A stretch of DNA of 64,000 nt from Anadara kagoshimensis (taxonomy: Eukaryota; Mollusca; Bivalvia; Arcoida; Arcidae), in the NCBI GenBank assembly GCA_021292105.1, contig CM037871.1:14424196-14488195 (forward strand). Direction: 5' to 3'. Below are positions 10,866 to 22,139 of this stretch, one piece after another. The first letter of the stretch is position 1. The number at the start of each line of letters is the position of its first letter. Position numbers and translations under genes: made by a program. A model generated the notes under the pieces. That model did no database searches, had not been told where the DNA came from, and worked only from the letters and a program-made list of their open reading frames with translations.

Positions 10866-12732
10866 TTATAATATACCGTTTTGTATGTTTTCAGGGATGA
10901 GGAACTTATTTCCGTTGTTGTTTTTAACATTTGGGGCAATTTAAACGTATATATTAAAATTTTGACCAGACAAGGGTAGAAGTAACAGGTTTTTTATTAT
11001 TAGATGTAACTCAGCATATCACATTTAATGCTGCGTAACTTAACCATACATCTTGATACATTTTGATTTAAAGGGCATAAATGAGGTTCCAACAATTCCT
11101 TTTAATAAGAAATTAAAACATGCTCTAAGTGATTTCAGCTTTACTAAATCTAGCGTAAAGGCTAGTTCCAATTGCTAAGGTTTCTTTCAAAGCAAGTATC
11201 CAACGAAAAAGTTTTTAAAGCCACATTATTGCTATTATAGTTAATCCGGTCATATATATATATATATATATTACCACGAATGAAAACCAAACAATACTGG
11301 GACTTTATCAAACAAAATAATAAGTTTGGAAGCAGTGAATTGATTCGATTTTTACATGAACATTGATACATTACGTCATATAATGAAGTATTTTGGTTTT
11401 GGTAATCTGCAGCAAACCCTATCACTGATAATGCGCAACCTTCCACAAATTGGTTGGCTGGAGTTGAACAGTAGAACTCTTCTTTTTGGTTTTATGATAG
11501 TTTTGATATTTTGATCCACTATTTCCACTCCAAATGGCCGCTGTAAGACACACGCTATAACTACAGAATTCCATGTTCATTCATGTGGTATAAGTGAATA
11601 GGTAGTGCACAGTCTAGATTTGGCTTACTTTTGGTGTCTCAACTTACCCAAGATACCATTAAGCAACATCTAACATCTAGATCTGACAATGCTGTTTCAC
11701 TTTTAAATTATACTGGACCACAGAAAATAAAACCCCTGCAATGTCTACCATCAAAACTATTTGTATCATGATTAACATACCCAATGCATAATTTTATTGG
11801 ACTCTTGACATGTACAATGTGCTGACAAACTTTCTCAGTGTCTGCTATAAACACATGCGTGTCCTGTCAAAGATCTTGCATGTCGACACCATGGTGATTA
11901 GTAGGATGTTGTCTTGGGTAACCAGTTTGGAGAACAAACTGCTATCATATTTGAAAAATGAGCCTTTAAAGGCATGACTCTTTAGCCTGGTCCTTTTAGT
12001 GGGTAGATTGGTGCTTCTCTGAATGAATATATTCTGAGAGTGATACGGACCATAACTCAATGAGTTCAATCCTCGGTGTTCCTTTATATATATAACCAAA
12101 ACTTATTGCTTATTCAAACTCCATCATCTAAATGAAAACAGGTCATAAGACAATTGCTCGCAATATTGCTTCAAATGTGTCAATGTGGTGAATTCAGTTG
12201 TAATGTATGAGTAGATGGAATACAAGTACAATCCAGTCTACCTGATAAGTTTAATAATGCCATCATTAGTTCTATAAAGGCAATACGTTTCAAAGCGAAG
12301 CTGTCAAGATGCAAAAACAAAGCCAGTTGTTAATCTTGGAAACATGTTTCTTTGCTTACCGTTGTTTGAACAGCAAGGGCAGTTTGAGCTTAGCTTCTGC
12401 TTGTGTTTGATATCGGTTCTGTTCCTTTTTGACAGTAGTTGAAAATGGCTGCCATTGGAAAAGCATGAAGTCAGCTATAGTCAATTCATTTTTTGGGGTT
12501 ACTTCACCCAAAAATCACAAACAATCACCATGATTCAGTTTTTCTACCGCATCCCTTGATCATATGGCGATAACCCATCAGATTTCATTGCATCAATCCA
12601 AAAAAGGTCATATTGGTACCCAGACACGTCAAAGAAAATCTTGTTTTTGTGACAAATACCACCTCATATCTTCCAAGGACCAGGACAGAGGAAACAACAC
12701 AGCAATATGTATACGATTGTGGATTTGGCCAT

Positions 12733-13236
12733 GATCAATCTGGCATAACTATGGTATCATTTATGTCTCCCAGCTGCAAAAACAGGTCATGATAGCATTT
12801 GTGTGCTGATTGACGACACAGATGTTTTTGTTTTCCTAGTGTATTGGGTGAATAAGCATTAAAACAATGTGATGTACAGATAGAGTGATAGGATAGAAGT
12901 TTTGAACATCAATGCAACAAACCATGTCTTGAACTGCCAGTCATGCATGCTTTAAGTGCCATGGTCTTGGTTTGAGATGTCTTGAACTGCCAGGCATGCA
13001 TGCTCTCAGTGTCATGGTCTTGATTTGAGATGTCTTGAACTGCCAGGTATGCATTTTATGTGTCATGGTCTTGGTTTGAGATGTCTTGAACTGCCAGGCA
13101 TGCATTTTATGTGTCATGGTCTTGGTTCGAGATGTCTTGAACGACCAAGAGCGCATGCTCTTAGGGGCATGATCTTCGTTCGAGATATCTTGAGCTGCCA
13201 GGCATGCATGTTCTTAGTGGTTGTGATACAGCATCC
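12733..13236 (+). pseudogene. broken XPG/FEN-like nuclease of the DNA transposon
   Basis: Recognisable pieces of a transposon-borne nuclease lie in two frames. ITMVSFM is at about 12748-12768. After a frameshift, GHDSICVLIDDTDVFVFLVYWV is at 12785-12850, with the acidic DDTD core. An IEVLNINAT segment is at about 12890, then a region blown up by a minisatellite, and GMHVLSGCDTAS at 13201-13236 before a stop. The order of an acidic motif, S/DDTD, then GMHxLSGCDT recalls the XPG/FEN order (EAD/E, EDxD, GCDY). Stops and frameshifts show it is dead. Superfamily assignment is from memory of the motif, so moderate. Confidence 0.6.
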
Positions 13237-13237
13237 T
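12924..13237 (+). repeat. 51-53 bp minisatellite inside the nuclease relic
   Basis: Six units start at 12924, 12977, 13030, 13081, 13132 and 13185, each beginning with ATGTCTTGAACTGCC or a close form. In one frame a unit reads CLELPGMHALS, the conserved segment just before the GCDT motif, so the array is an expansion of coding sequence. The open frame 13025-13270 is produced by this array and is not a gene. Confidence 0.85.
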
Positions 13238-13585
13238 AATTACAAACTCCTTTTCTCCTCATTTAGCTGATGTTCTGGTTAACAAAGATCACAAAATAAC
13301 TTGGTGGGATCTGAACCATTCTTTTTTCTCTATTGCCAGTCAGCAGGAAAGATTGTGACGTTTCCTCGGGTTCTTCATAAAGAACATCAAAGGCTAATAG
13401 TTCTGATCTGTTTCAAACACCATTTACTGCTGTCTCACCTTTAGTTAATTTTGTGAAAGGGTACCGCGGTCAAGATGCTCCTAAAGAGTATGAAATGATA
13501 ACAGATTTCGGATTGAAATTCAAAGATAGATTCTTATTACATGTTATAGTGAAAGGATACCTGGTGCCACAAGAACTTTTTTGTC

Positions 13586-13645
13586 ATGTTTTGTCAATGT
13601 AATGCACAAAATCATAAGTGCAACACACACGGACATGCTTGCCTT
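13586..13645 (+). pseudogene. Cys/His-rich relic in the DNA transposon
   Basis: A short open piece, MFCQCNAQNHKCNTHGHACL, is in the same frame as the 12785 nuclease segment. It may be the remains of the Cys-rich region that follows the nuclease in this transposon family. Too short to be sure. Confidence 0.3.
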
Positions 13646-14602
13646 AAAATCTAAATCCTGTACATATTTTTAACTGTTCTGGTGTTTAATTTTTACACAA
13701 AAATGAGATTACCCATGGCTATCCTAGGGTGAATAGTTATTTGACACATATGGTCAGTCATTATAGACATGATGATATTTAATGTAAAACTAATGCCAGA
13801 ATTGAATTGCCCATGCCTAAATACCCCCACAAAGATACATTTGTATATTACAGTCTATTATAATTTTTTGTATAAAATCGATATTTCAAGATGACATCCG
13901 TCGGTCATCTTGAATTTATAGCTTATCGTGCGAGTTAAGTGTTCCGTATGTAAAAAATAACACCAGAAATGGGTTTCTCATACCTGAAAACATCTACAAC
14001 GATATATTACAAGCTGTTGGAAGATATTTTAAATCGCAGTATGTACTTCAATTTCAAGATTGGCGGCCATTTTGTATTTATGTATATTGTGCAAGTTGCC
14101 CAAATTTGCCCGAAGGGCAACTAAGTTAGTTTTATTCAAGGACCCATGAGGAAAACAAAACAGCAAAAACTCTTCATAGGGATGAACATTTCTAGGTTCG
14201 TAAAATGCCTACTCGACTAGTTGTGAAACTGGGACCTGTGCATTGGATTCTGGAGTCTACCATATATTTTTCCCCAATGTTAACGTTTATACAGAACATG
14301 TACAGTATATCGTTTATTTGATAAATTCTACCTTTTCTTGTAATCATCTACTTCAGTCATGTTTTTTAATAATCGGTACAAATGAAACAAATTAATTCAT
14401 ATCAATTAATTCAATTAATTAATTCTTGTTATGCGTTATGTGCTACTGAGGAAAATTAGTCTTTCGCAAAAGGCAAATCTGACAAATCTGCTTTTTGATA
14501 GTACAGATGTCCATTAATTCAACTTTCTTTTAAATAAAAGAAAGCAATTTGTATCTTAAAACATATAATATGTTTATTAATATAATGTAATAAACAATAC
14601 AA

Positions 14603-14985
14603 CAAAAAAGGTTATTTCCCACTACGGGGACTTTGTACAACGAAGTAGAATGCTTGCAAATAAATTGTTGACTCAGGGATATTGCAAGCCTAAGCTTATT
14701 AAGGCCCTCAAAAAGTTTTATGGCCGTCATCACAGTATTGTTGATAAGTTTGATGTCTCTGTGTCCAGGATTGCCCTGGATATATTTGACGTCTCATAGT
14801 TTGACTGTTCCTTTCACACAATTTTAATTACACACGTGGCGAGTGTAGCTAGCTAAACAGGAGGTGCTTACCCTTCCGGAGCACCCAGCCTCACTTCCCT
14901 GGTGGAAGTTCACGTGTCTAACCTAACTTGTCAGTTCCAAAGTTTTTACTTTACTTCGGACATGGATTAGTATGCTTGTTTTTGA
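14603..14985 (+). mobile_element. R1 retroelement 3' end with coding relic
   Basis: The frame through 14641-14800 reads RMLANKLLTQGYCKPKLIKA, then LKKFYGRHHSIVDKF and a stop at 14800. I recognise this as the C-terminal segment of a reverse-transcriptase-type protein common in invertebrate genomes (RSRLLxxKLLxQGYxxxRL, KKFYGRHH). The R1 3' part follows: CACGTGGCGAGTGTAGCTAG, GGAGCACCCAGCCTCACTTCC, then TCGGACATGGATTAGTATG. This is the best-preserved coding relic among the copies; the family name is uncertain. Confidence 0.72.
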
Positions 14986-14989
14986 TTTT

Positions 14990-15373
14990 ATTTTTTTATT
15001 TTTTTAATGATAGCCCCTAGTCACCCATTGGGGAAATCGGCGGTCCAAAGCCGTGTACAAAAGAATTAAGCCAGTAATGATGATTTTTGATGATTTATGG
15101 GACGGTTGTGGAAACCTAAGTGTTCAAAAAAAGCCAACAGCCTTCGAAAAACGATATAAAACGCTGGAATACGCGAACTAGATTGAGATTCGAATCCGAG
15201 AGGTAATGCAATCTATAAGCGCGCACTTTAGACCGATACCATGAGGCCCGATGACATCATTATTCTCTTTCATTAAACGTACATGTACATGTATTCAAAG
15301 ATGAATTAACGAAATTATTACGCACACACATTTAAATACGGTCTTATTATAAAATAATTAATGTGAAAGAATG

Positions 15374-15417
<44 letters not shown>

Positions 15418-16029
15418 ACTCAATTGACGTCATGATGCCAGTTGCTGTAGGTATTGGATTTTTTTTTAAGAATTCAAAATGTACATGTACTATTATTATT
15501 GGTAATGGAATTCATGTCAAATTGAGAAAAGCAATCATATTATTGTAAACCCGAATATAATTGAATAAGGTTACACTTTCACTTTGTTTTGAAAGTACAT
15601 ATAAATGAATCATTATCAAATTGAAAACAGTTTTTTGTAGCTAAAAATGTCTCCTATGACAAGTCATGTTATAATATAGAAATATTCCATTGAAGATACT
15701 TATGGTGGATAATCTATCCTCTATGGGTCTATCCTGTTGGGGTTAAACATTTCTGGTCAGACACTTGGCAAGCCTTGACTAAAATGTTCAACCCCTCGGG
15801 AGAGATTTCCTTATCCTACATGGATACTCATAATGGATTCTTATAATATCCCTAACTTCAGAAATTAACGTGTTTTATTTTATTTGTCAGTTTTCAAAGT
15901 TTATTACATATACATGTACTTGGGTTTAACTTTGATCTTTTAATTTAGATCTAGACTGATATGCTTGTGTTTGATGGTATACATGTAAATCCCTCCATCG
16001 AGGTACAGTCATTCCTTTTAAGTCTTTAT
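14990..16029. other. no gene seen
   Basis: Mixed sequence with a poly(A) run and ACATGTACATGTA repeats near 15284 and 15482. No open frame over 60 residues. Confidence 0.5.
15374..15415 (+). repeat. poly(A) run, about 42 bases
   Basis: A long A run after GAATG. It could be a retroposed tail, but no parent element is recognised to its left. Confidence 0.9.
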
Positions 16030-17160
16030 TGTTGACCTGTCGAAAATTTAGCACTGAGCTTACTAAAAGGTGTCGAAGCCCCTATACGGATACATGTAGG
16101 TTATAGCCGAAAAGCTGCCGAGATATAGATAGGTGTGATGGACTGCTGTCGTCATGCAGGTACGAGGGGCCGAAATGAGCTGCCTTTTCAGTCATGTCGA
16201 AAGTTAGCATAGAGCTAACTTAAAGATGTCTAAGCCCAGATATTGATCCATGTACATGTAGATTATGGGCGAAAAGCTGGCGACATGCAGGTATAGAGGG
16301 GCCGAGATGAGCTGCCTGTTCAGACCCGTCGAAAGTAAGCAGTGAGCTAATTAAAAGGTTTCGAAGCCCAGATATTGATACATGTAGGTCATGGCCGAAA
16401 AGCTGGCGAGAGAAAGATAGGAAATGACGGAAAGGAGCCGAGATGAACTGTCTTTTCAGTTATGTCGAAAGTTAGCATAGAGCTAACTTAAAGATGTCTA
16501 AGCCCAGATACAGATACATGTAGGTTATGGCCGAAAAGCTGACGAGAGATAGACAGGTGTCGACATGCAGGTAATTATAACGAGGTGCCGAGATGAGCTG
16601 CTTGTTTAGACCTGTCGAAAGTAAGCAGTGAGCTTAAAAAATGTGTCGAAGCTCGACAACAACCAAGAAGTCGAGATACGCGATAGGAATGGCCGAATAA
16701 TTGCCAAGAGGCAGTTATAGAGCAGCTTTCAAAAATGGCTGATATTCAGGCATCGGGGCCGAGATTTGCTGTCGGATCAGACCGGCCGACAGTTTAACAA
16801 ATACATGTAGCTCACTGAAAGGAGTTCGAGGCTTGGCTACCTAGTAGTCGAAATGTGTATAAGAAATGGCAGAGAACCTGTCGAGAGATAGATGGCAGCT
16901 ACCGAAAAATTGTCAACATGGCGTTGAAGAGGTGGAGATGAACTGTCGGTTTAGGAGTGTCGGAAGTTAAACAATGAGCTAAATGTAACTGACGGAGTCT
17001 AGGCTTGGCTACCTAGTAGTCGAGATGTGGATAAGTAATGGCAGAGAACCTGTCGAGAGATAGATAGCAGCCGCCGAAAAATTGTCTAGATACATCTAAC
17101 GAGAGGCTAAGCCGAAATGAGTTTCCGGTTCGATACAATTCGTTAGCTTAAGTATAGAAT
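16030..17160. repeat. tandem FB1-derived block, degenerate
   Basis: At least six repeats of GTCGAAAGTTAGCA..GAGCTAA, GTCTAAGCCCAGATA, ACATGTAGGTTATGGCCGAA and GCCGAGATGAGCTGC at intervals of roughly 130-170 bp. Units 1 and 3-type alternate. No open frame. Confidence 0.8.
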
Positions 17161-17502
17161 TTTGTCAGGCATGTCCTGTAGCATATCAATGCCCCATAGC
17201 TATATCAATGCATTCATTCTCTTTTATTAAATGTGATATCGACGACACGATTCACCAGGGAACAGATCATTTTATTTAACCCAGTTTATTCAGTGTGTTA
17301 ATTCTGAATAAGTATTTCAATGTGTTATTGATAATCTGTTTTTGATTTCGTTTCTGATAACGCGTATTTTATAGAACTAATTACAGGCTTATCGTCAGAC
17401 AAAATGTCATTACCAAAGTGTCAAGATATGGAATCGACAAGTCTCATGATGAAGCCATAGGAAATGGTCGATTTAACAGAAGCAATACTAATTGAATATA
17501 CT

Positions 17503-17892
17503 GTACAGGCCTGTCGAAAGTTTAACACAAAGTTGACGAATTAGTACTAAATAGACATCTCATCTTGATCACATATTCCCCAGATCTCGACAAATTTCCG
17601 TCTGCTAAAATTAAATATAACATGTCGAGGGCTTAGAGGTAAAAAGGGCTATTTGCCTTCTTTATAAGGTTTAAGTTATTACAGCCTCTTTTACCTCTAA
17701 GCCCTCGATGTGGATCTTTTTAGGCCACTAACTATCAATACCTCGCCCATTCGACTGTCTAATTTCGACTCCTTTTCATTTGCTCAGTGATATACAGTCA
17801 ATTCTGTCTATAAAGGCCACTCAAGGGAACCAATAAAAGTGGCCTTTATGGGCAGGTGACCTTTATATACAGGTTCAAATAATATGAATAAA
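17503..17892. mobile_element. FB1 with inner hairpin, joined to partial FB2
   Basis: The FB1 left end ACAGGCCTGTCGAAAGTTTAAC is near 17505. The interior contains a 26-bp-arm hairpin at 17625-17708. The right end is replaced by an FB2 fragment from about 17805 (CAGTCAATTCTGTCTATAAAGG). Confidence 0.7.
17625..17708. repeat. 84-bp hairpin
   Basis: Arms 17625-17650 and 17683-17708 match at 24 of 26 positions around a 32-base loop. The arm core is TCGAGGGCTTAGAGGTAAAA. Size and shape resemble a pre-miRNA, but there is no expression evidence. Confidence 0.85.
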
Positions 17893-18157
17893 GAACATTT
17901 GGGATACATTTCAAACGTTAATGGCGTTTGCATCATGATGAAGACTCTTTCGCTTATATCGAGACAGTCGGGATAGGGCTATTGAAGAAAACCAGAACGC
18001 CTAGAAAAAATCTACCTTCAGGAACGAAACGTCGAAAACTCTAACACTTGGGTCTTGGCTGGGTCAGGTTAGAACCGAGGAAAAGAGAGAGGTTGTGATC
18101 CGGCAGCAACCGCTATAGAATATTTGCCAAAGACTCTCCCCCGGTCATACTTTTAAA

Positions 18158-19390
18158 CATGAGGCCCATTGGGCCGGATACTCTAAATGATTTAGAAAAA
18201 AAACAAAAAACAAAACAAAAACAAAAAAAAACAAAAAAAACCTGAAAACCCGATATCGAAAAATTTGCAAATAGTCAAGATTTAAGGCATTAATTTTCCT
18301 TGTAAGTAACCATTTCAGTATTCTTTTGCATCTACAAACCTCACCTCTGAATACATGACCTTCAACTTTATATCAAAATTATTGTTTTGTGAATGACTAC
18401 AATATTTAATATACATTTCTATACAAAATGTTGATAGTTTTCCACATAATTCACCATTTAAGTATTACTTCGCATCTGTGATCTTTAACTTTGAACAAAT
18501 GACATTTATCTATATTTTAAAATGATCGTTGTATCGATATCAACAATATTTTAATATATATGCCTATACAAAAAAGTTGATAATTCACCATTTCAGTATT
18601 ACTTCACATCTGTGATCTTTAACTTTGAACAAATGACATTTATCTATATTTTAAAATGATCGTTGTATCGATATCAACAATATTTTAATATATATGCCTA
18701 TACAAAAAAGTTGATAATTCACCATTTCAGTATTACTTCGCATCTGTGATCTTTAACTTTGAACAAATGACCTTTATCTATATATCAAAATGATCGTTGC
18801 ATCGATATGAACAATATTCTAATATATATGCCTATACAAAGAAGTTGATAGTTTTCCAGATAATTAACCATTCCAATATCCGTTTGCATCTGTGACCTAG
18901 ATCTTTGAACCTATGATCTCAATCTATTTATCTAAATGTTTGTTAACATTCAAATATACACTTCTATACAAAAAAGTTTATAGTTTTCCAGATAATGAAT
19001 AAAATCATGAAGGTTACAAAATTAGGTCATGACTTTCACAATTAATCTTGATCCAGTTAGGGTGGTAATTACAAGAATATTTCAAAACTGAAAATCCCAT
19101 GCGATTATCTGATCAAATAGTCGATTTATAAGAATTTGAAGCTATTTTACCAATTTTTCGATATATTATTTTTTCAAAATTAAACGATTGTTAAGAAAGA
19201 TTTTTGCACCCTAGGTCAACATGACATACTTATAGTAACCATGGTAACGCGACCAACAAATCTGAATTGCATCGGCACATACTTCTGACCAAGTTTTATT
19301 GAAATCTGTCTGGTAGTTTCAGAGGAGAAGTTTAAATAGGTGTTATCGACGCACATACACACAATGCGCTATGCTAAAAAGACATACTTT
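18158..19390 (+). mobile_element. second GAGGCCCA-type element with 134-bp array
   Basis: Starts near ACATGAGGCCCATTGGGCC (18159), has an A-rich stretch, a tandem array, and ends with GACCAAGTTTTATTGAAATC, then TGTCTGGTAGTTTCAGAGGAG. It has the same order of start, array and 3' motif as 53784-55606, with different array sequence. Confidence 0.6.
18304..18985 (+). repeat. 134-bp tandem array, five units
   Basis: GATCTTTAACTTTGAAC is at 18480, 18614 and 18748 (134-bp period). The middle units are almost identical; the first and last are diverged. Confidence 0.9.
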
Positions 19391-19394
19391 TTAG

Positions 19395-20200
19395 AAAAAA
19401 AATAATGCTATATGTAATTCTAACTTTATGTTTCTATGTTAACGTTGTATTATAAGTTTATAACTTTCAATCAAAATTTATTGCTGCCTGAAACTTTTAT
19501 TTGCCACATTCATTACTTCAGGGAAGTAAACCAAGCAAATTACCATTCATAAAATTCAATATAAAATTGGCTATATGAAAGTTTTAACATAGATATAAAA
19601 CGAAAAGATGAAATCTCAAATTAAATATTTCGTCTGACGAAACATTGCAAAGAAAGAAAATAATAATGAAACCATCTTAGTGGAATCCTTTTCATTACAA
19701 CAGTCTTGTCTGACGAAACATTGTAAAATGAAGGAAAAATATTAAACTCATCTTAGCGGAATGTTTTTTCACAGTGCACTAATTTTTGCTTGGCGTAACA
19801 CAATCACACGGTACATAATTACTTTATACATATTTTATACGTATTTGCGTTCGTTTTAAATCAAGCTTGCTCCGTTTATGGTTTCTGTTATATTCCTTAG
19901 ATAAACCGAAAATAAGAAGAACGTAAATTCTGAACGACAATAAGCGTTTACAGGCTTTATATTTAAATCAAGCTTACTGCGTTTATGTTTTCAAATTTTA
20001 TTCCTTAGATAAACCGAGGAGGAGAAGAACGCAAATTCTGAACGACAATTAGTTTTTTACAAGCTTTATACATATATGTATATGGTTTCTTATATCAAAC
20101 TTGCTAAGTTTATGCTAATAATTTTTCCCTAGATAAACCAAGGAGGTGGACGTAAAATGTGATCCACGAATAGTTTTTACACGCTTTATGCATACAGAAA
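19395..20200. other. no gene; worn internal repeats
   Basis: TTAAATCAAGCTTGCTCCGTTTATG..ATTCCTTAGATAAACCGA blocks (shown in parts) recur at about 19857, 19965, 20094 and 21029, so an old roughly 110-bp tandem repeat is present. Confidence 0.55.
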
Positions 20201-20276
20201 GGCTTGTCGAAAGTTTAATACTTAGCAAAAGAAATGGTGACAAATCGGCAGCTCATCCTGGCCTCTTGATACTTAC

Positions 20277-20903
20277 ATTACAGACTTGTAGAAAGTTTAA
20301 CGCCGAGCATACGAAACTGAATCGAAACTCGGCTACCGAGTGGCCGATATATGGATAACTAGTGACCGTAAAAGAAGCTAGAAACATTCCAGAACAGATG
20401 CTAAAGAAGAATAATGAAAAAATTTTGGCCGAACATTACAACAAATGAAAACCTAAGAAAAAGAACACAAATGACATCAGTAGAAAACACAATAACATCA
20501 AGGCGATGGAGATATATAAGGCATATATTAAGGAAGAAAGGTAACAATGGAAATGAAAAAAAATGCATTGGACAGGACTCCAGAAGGATAAAGTAAGAGA
20601 GGAAGAACAAGAGAGATCTTGAGAAGAACAACAGAGAATGAAAGAAATGATATGAGCTGGCCAAGTTGGAGAACGGCAGCGAGCGATGCCTTAAACACAA
20701 CGAAGTGGAGAGATTTGTGCCTCGCCTTATGCTTCACTAGGAGCGAAGAAGATAGTTAGGTAGGTAGGTAGGTACTTACTGAACAAAAAGTTGCTGAAAG
20801 AGATAGATAAAAGTTGTCAAGATATTGGCATCAGGTATGAGCTGCAGATTTGGTACTAATTCGTTAGCTCAGTGTTAAACTTTCGACAGGCCTGTATTGT
20901 ATA
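20277..20903. mobile_element. FB1 copy split by a LINE
   Basis: Left end ACAGACTTGTAGAAAGTTTAAC (20279) and right end GTTAAACTTTCGACAGGCCTG (20873-20893) surround the LINE fragment at 20390-20778. Another FB1 end lies just outside at 20205. Confidence 0.75.
20390..20778 (+). pseudogene. LINE reverse transcriptase C-terminus, 5'-truncated
   Basis: Two adjoining frames resemble the end of a LINE ORF2. KFWPNITTNENLRKRTQ and RRWRYIRHILRK are at 20414-20596, then after a frameshift RGRTREILRRTTE...WRTAA...KWRDLCLALCFTRSEED is at 20598-20757, ending in TAG. The 3' end is a (TAGG)n tail, as in many LINEs. The fragment is inserted in an FB1 copy. It is non-functional: 5' truncated and frameshifted. 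The 99-residue frame on the other strand is a shadow. Confidence 0.82.
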
Positions 20904-21277
20904 TACCAGTAGCTGTTTTATATGTCTCTACATATCTTGAATATAACATAACTCGGCAGCCGAGCTTCAACCCAATTTTTCAAGTTGTGTTAAACTTTTG
21001 ACGGGCCTGTACTGTATGTTGGCTCTTAAATCTGGCTTGCTCCGTTTATGCTTTCATTTTTTATCCCTTAGATAAATCGAGTAGAAGCCAACATAAAATC
21101 CGAACGTTTAATTGAGTAATGTCGGGAATAACCTAAGCAATTATATTAGATTGGCGTTATTATACATACCACAATATATTGTCATAAATCTGGACGTTTT
21201 GGGTTATGACGATATCGAATTTATTTCCTCATTATTGTTTAATCATGCATAAATAAGATGTCCCATCGTAAATACAG

Positions 21278-21710
21278 TACAGACCTGTCGGAATTTTAAC
21301 ATTGTATTACCAAATTTGAAACTGACAAGTTAGGTAATTTAGCCACGTGAACTTAAACCAGGGAAGTGAGACCGGGTGCAACGGAAAGGTGGGCACCTCC
21401 TATTTAGCTGGCTACACCCGCCACGTGTGTAATCAAAATTGGGTAAAATGAACATGGAACTATGGGACGTGAAATATATCCAGGGCAATCATGGACACTT
21501 ATCAACAATATGGTGAGGAATGAGGAGTCGACGCTTCCCAGCTGTTGAATGTCTGAGATATTGAAAGCTACTGACTATAAAGCTGCCAAAAGAAATATAG
21601 ATAGATACTGTCGAGTTATTTCTAACTAGGACCGGGAGGAGGAACAAATTCTACACTATTTCGTTATCTTAGTGTTAAACTTTCTACAGACCTATACTGT
21701 GTCTGTTGTT
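21278..21710. mobile_element. FB1 copy split by R1
   Basis: ACAGTACAGACCTGTCGGAAT at the left and TTAAACTTTCTACAGACC at the right, with an R1 fragment in between. Confidence 0.7.
21318..21530 (-). mobile_element. R1 fragment inside an FB1 copy
   Basis: Inverse R1 from ACAAGTTAGG to the TCCAGGGCAATCATGGACAC segment. It lies between the left end (21278) and right end (21710) of an FB1 copy. Confidence 0.8.
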
Positions 21711-22139
21711 TTTAATGGGCACGGTTTAATCATGTTAATGAGATCAGTAAAGCTCCTAAGTCTGAGTGCCTACATAAACTAAATCACTATATAGGTGATA
21801 GAATTGTCTACGCTTCGTGGAAACAAAATGATCATGATAGGAAAATAGTACTTAAAGAATCAACCTATCGAAATTTTAACACTGAGCTAACAAAATGTAG
21901 ACGAGGTATAGATAGGTAGGTGGTGGCATAAGTGCTACAAAGACTAATATAGCAGCAACTACCGAGAAAGCTTCCGAGATAGAGGTGCCGAGATGAACTG
22001 TCGAATCGACACTAATGTATATAACAGTTGCCTGAAAGTTGTCGCGATGCTGATATGAGCTGCAGATTCGGCACTTATCAGTCGAGATACGGATACCTCG
22101 TTGCAAAAAATCTGCTGAAAGATATAAAACAATTGTCAA

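Larger units (their letters stand above)
10255..14219. mobile_element. 3,965-bp TIR DNA transposon, decayed, Academ-like
   Basis: The ends are inverted repeats of roughly 160-180 bp: TAGTCGAGT... at 10255 and ...ACTCGACTA at 14219. They share the internal blocks CCTAGAAATGTT, CCTATGAAG, TTTTTGCTGTTTTG, GGGTCC, TTAGTTGCCC and AATGGCCGCC-like (GATGGCTGCC on the left). It is flanked by the 3-bp direct repeat GTT (10252-10254 and 14220-14222). The host MITE's other arm shows that the undisrupted site had a single copy of this trinucleotide position. The interior keeps plus-strand remnants of an XPG/FEN-like nuclease and a Cys-rich patch. Together with a 3-bp duplication these point to the Academ superfamily (inference). 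No intact transposase frame remains. Confidence 0.75.
10013..14238. mobile_element. foldback MITE split by the 3,965-bp transposon
   Basis: The left arm GGTTTCACAATCATTCCTTAGCTAAG (about 10016-10042) is matched in inverse by CTTAGCTAAGGAATGG (10237-10252) and, after the insertion, GTTGTGAAACTGGG (14220-14233). With the insertion removed, the element is about 260 bp with near-symmetrical arms. Confidence 0.75.

Noticed and set aside
12900..13240. Regulatory CATGCATG element cluster
   Set aside because: The GCATGCATG words are part of the minisatellite unit encoding GMHA, not independent sites.
13025..13270. 81-residue protein with repeated CLELPGMH
   Set aside because: It is the translation of the minisatellite inside the dead nuclease.
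20401..20737. Minus-strand hydrophobic 99- and 69-residue proteins
   Set aside because: Antisense of the LINE reverse transcriptase relic on the plus strand.
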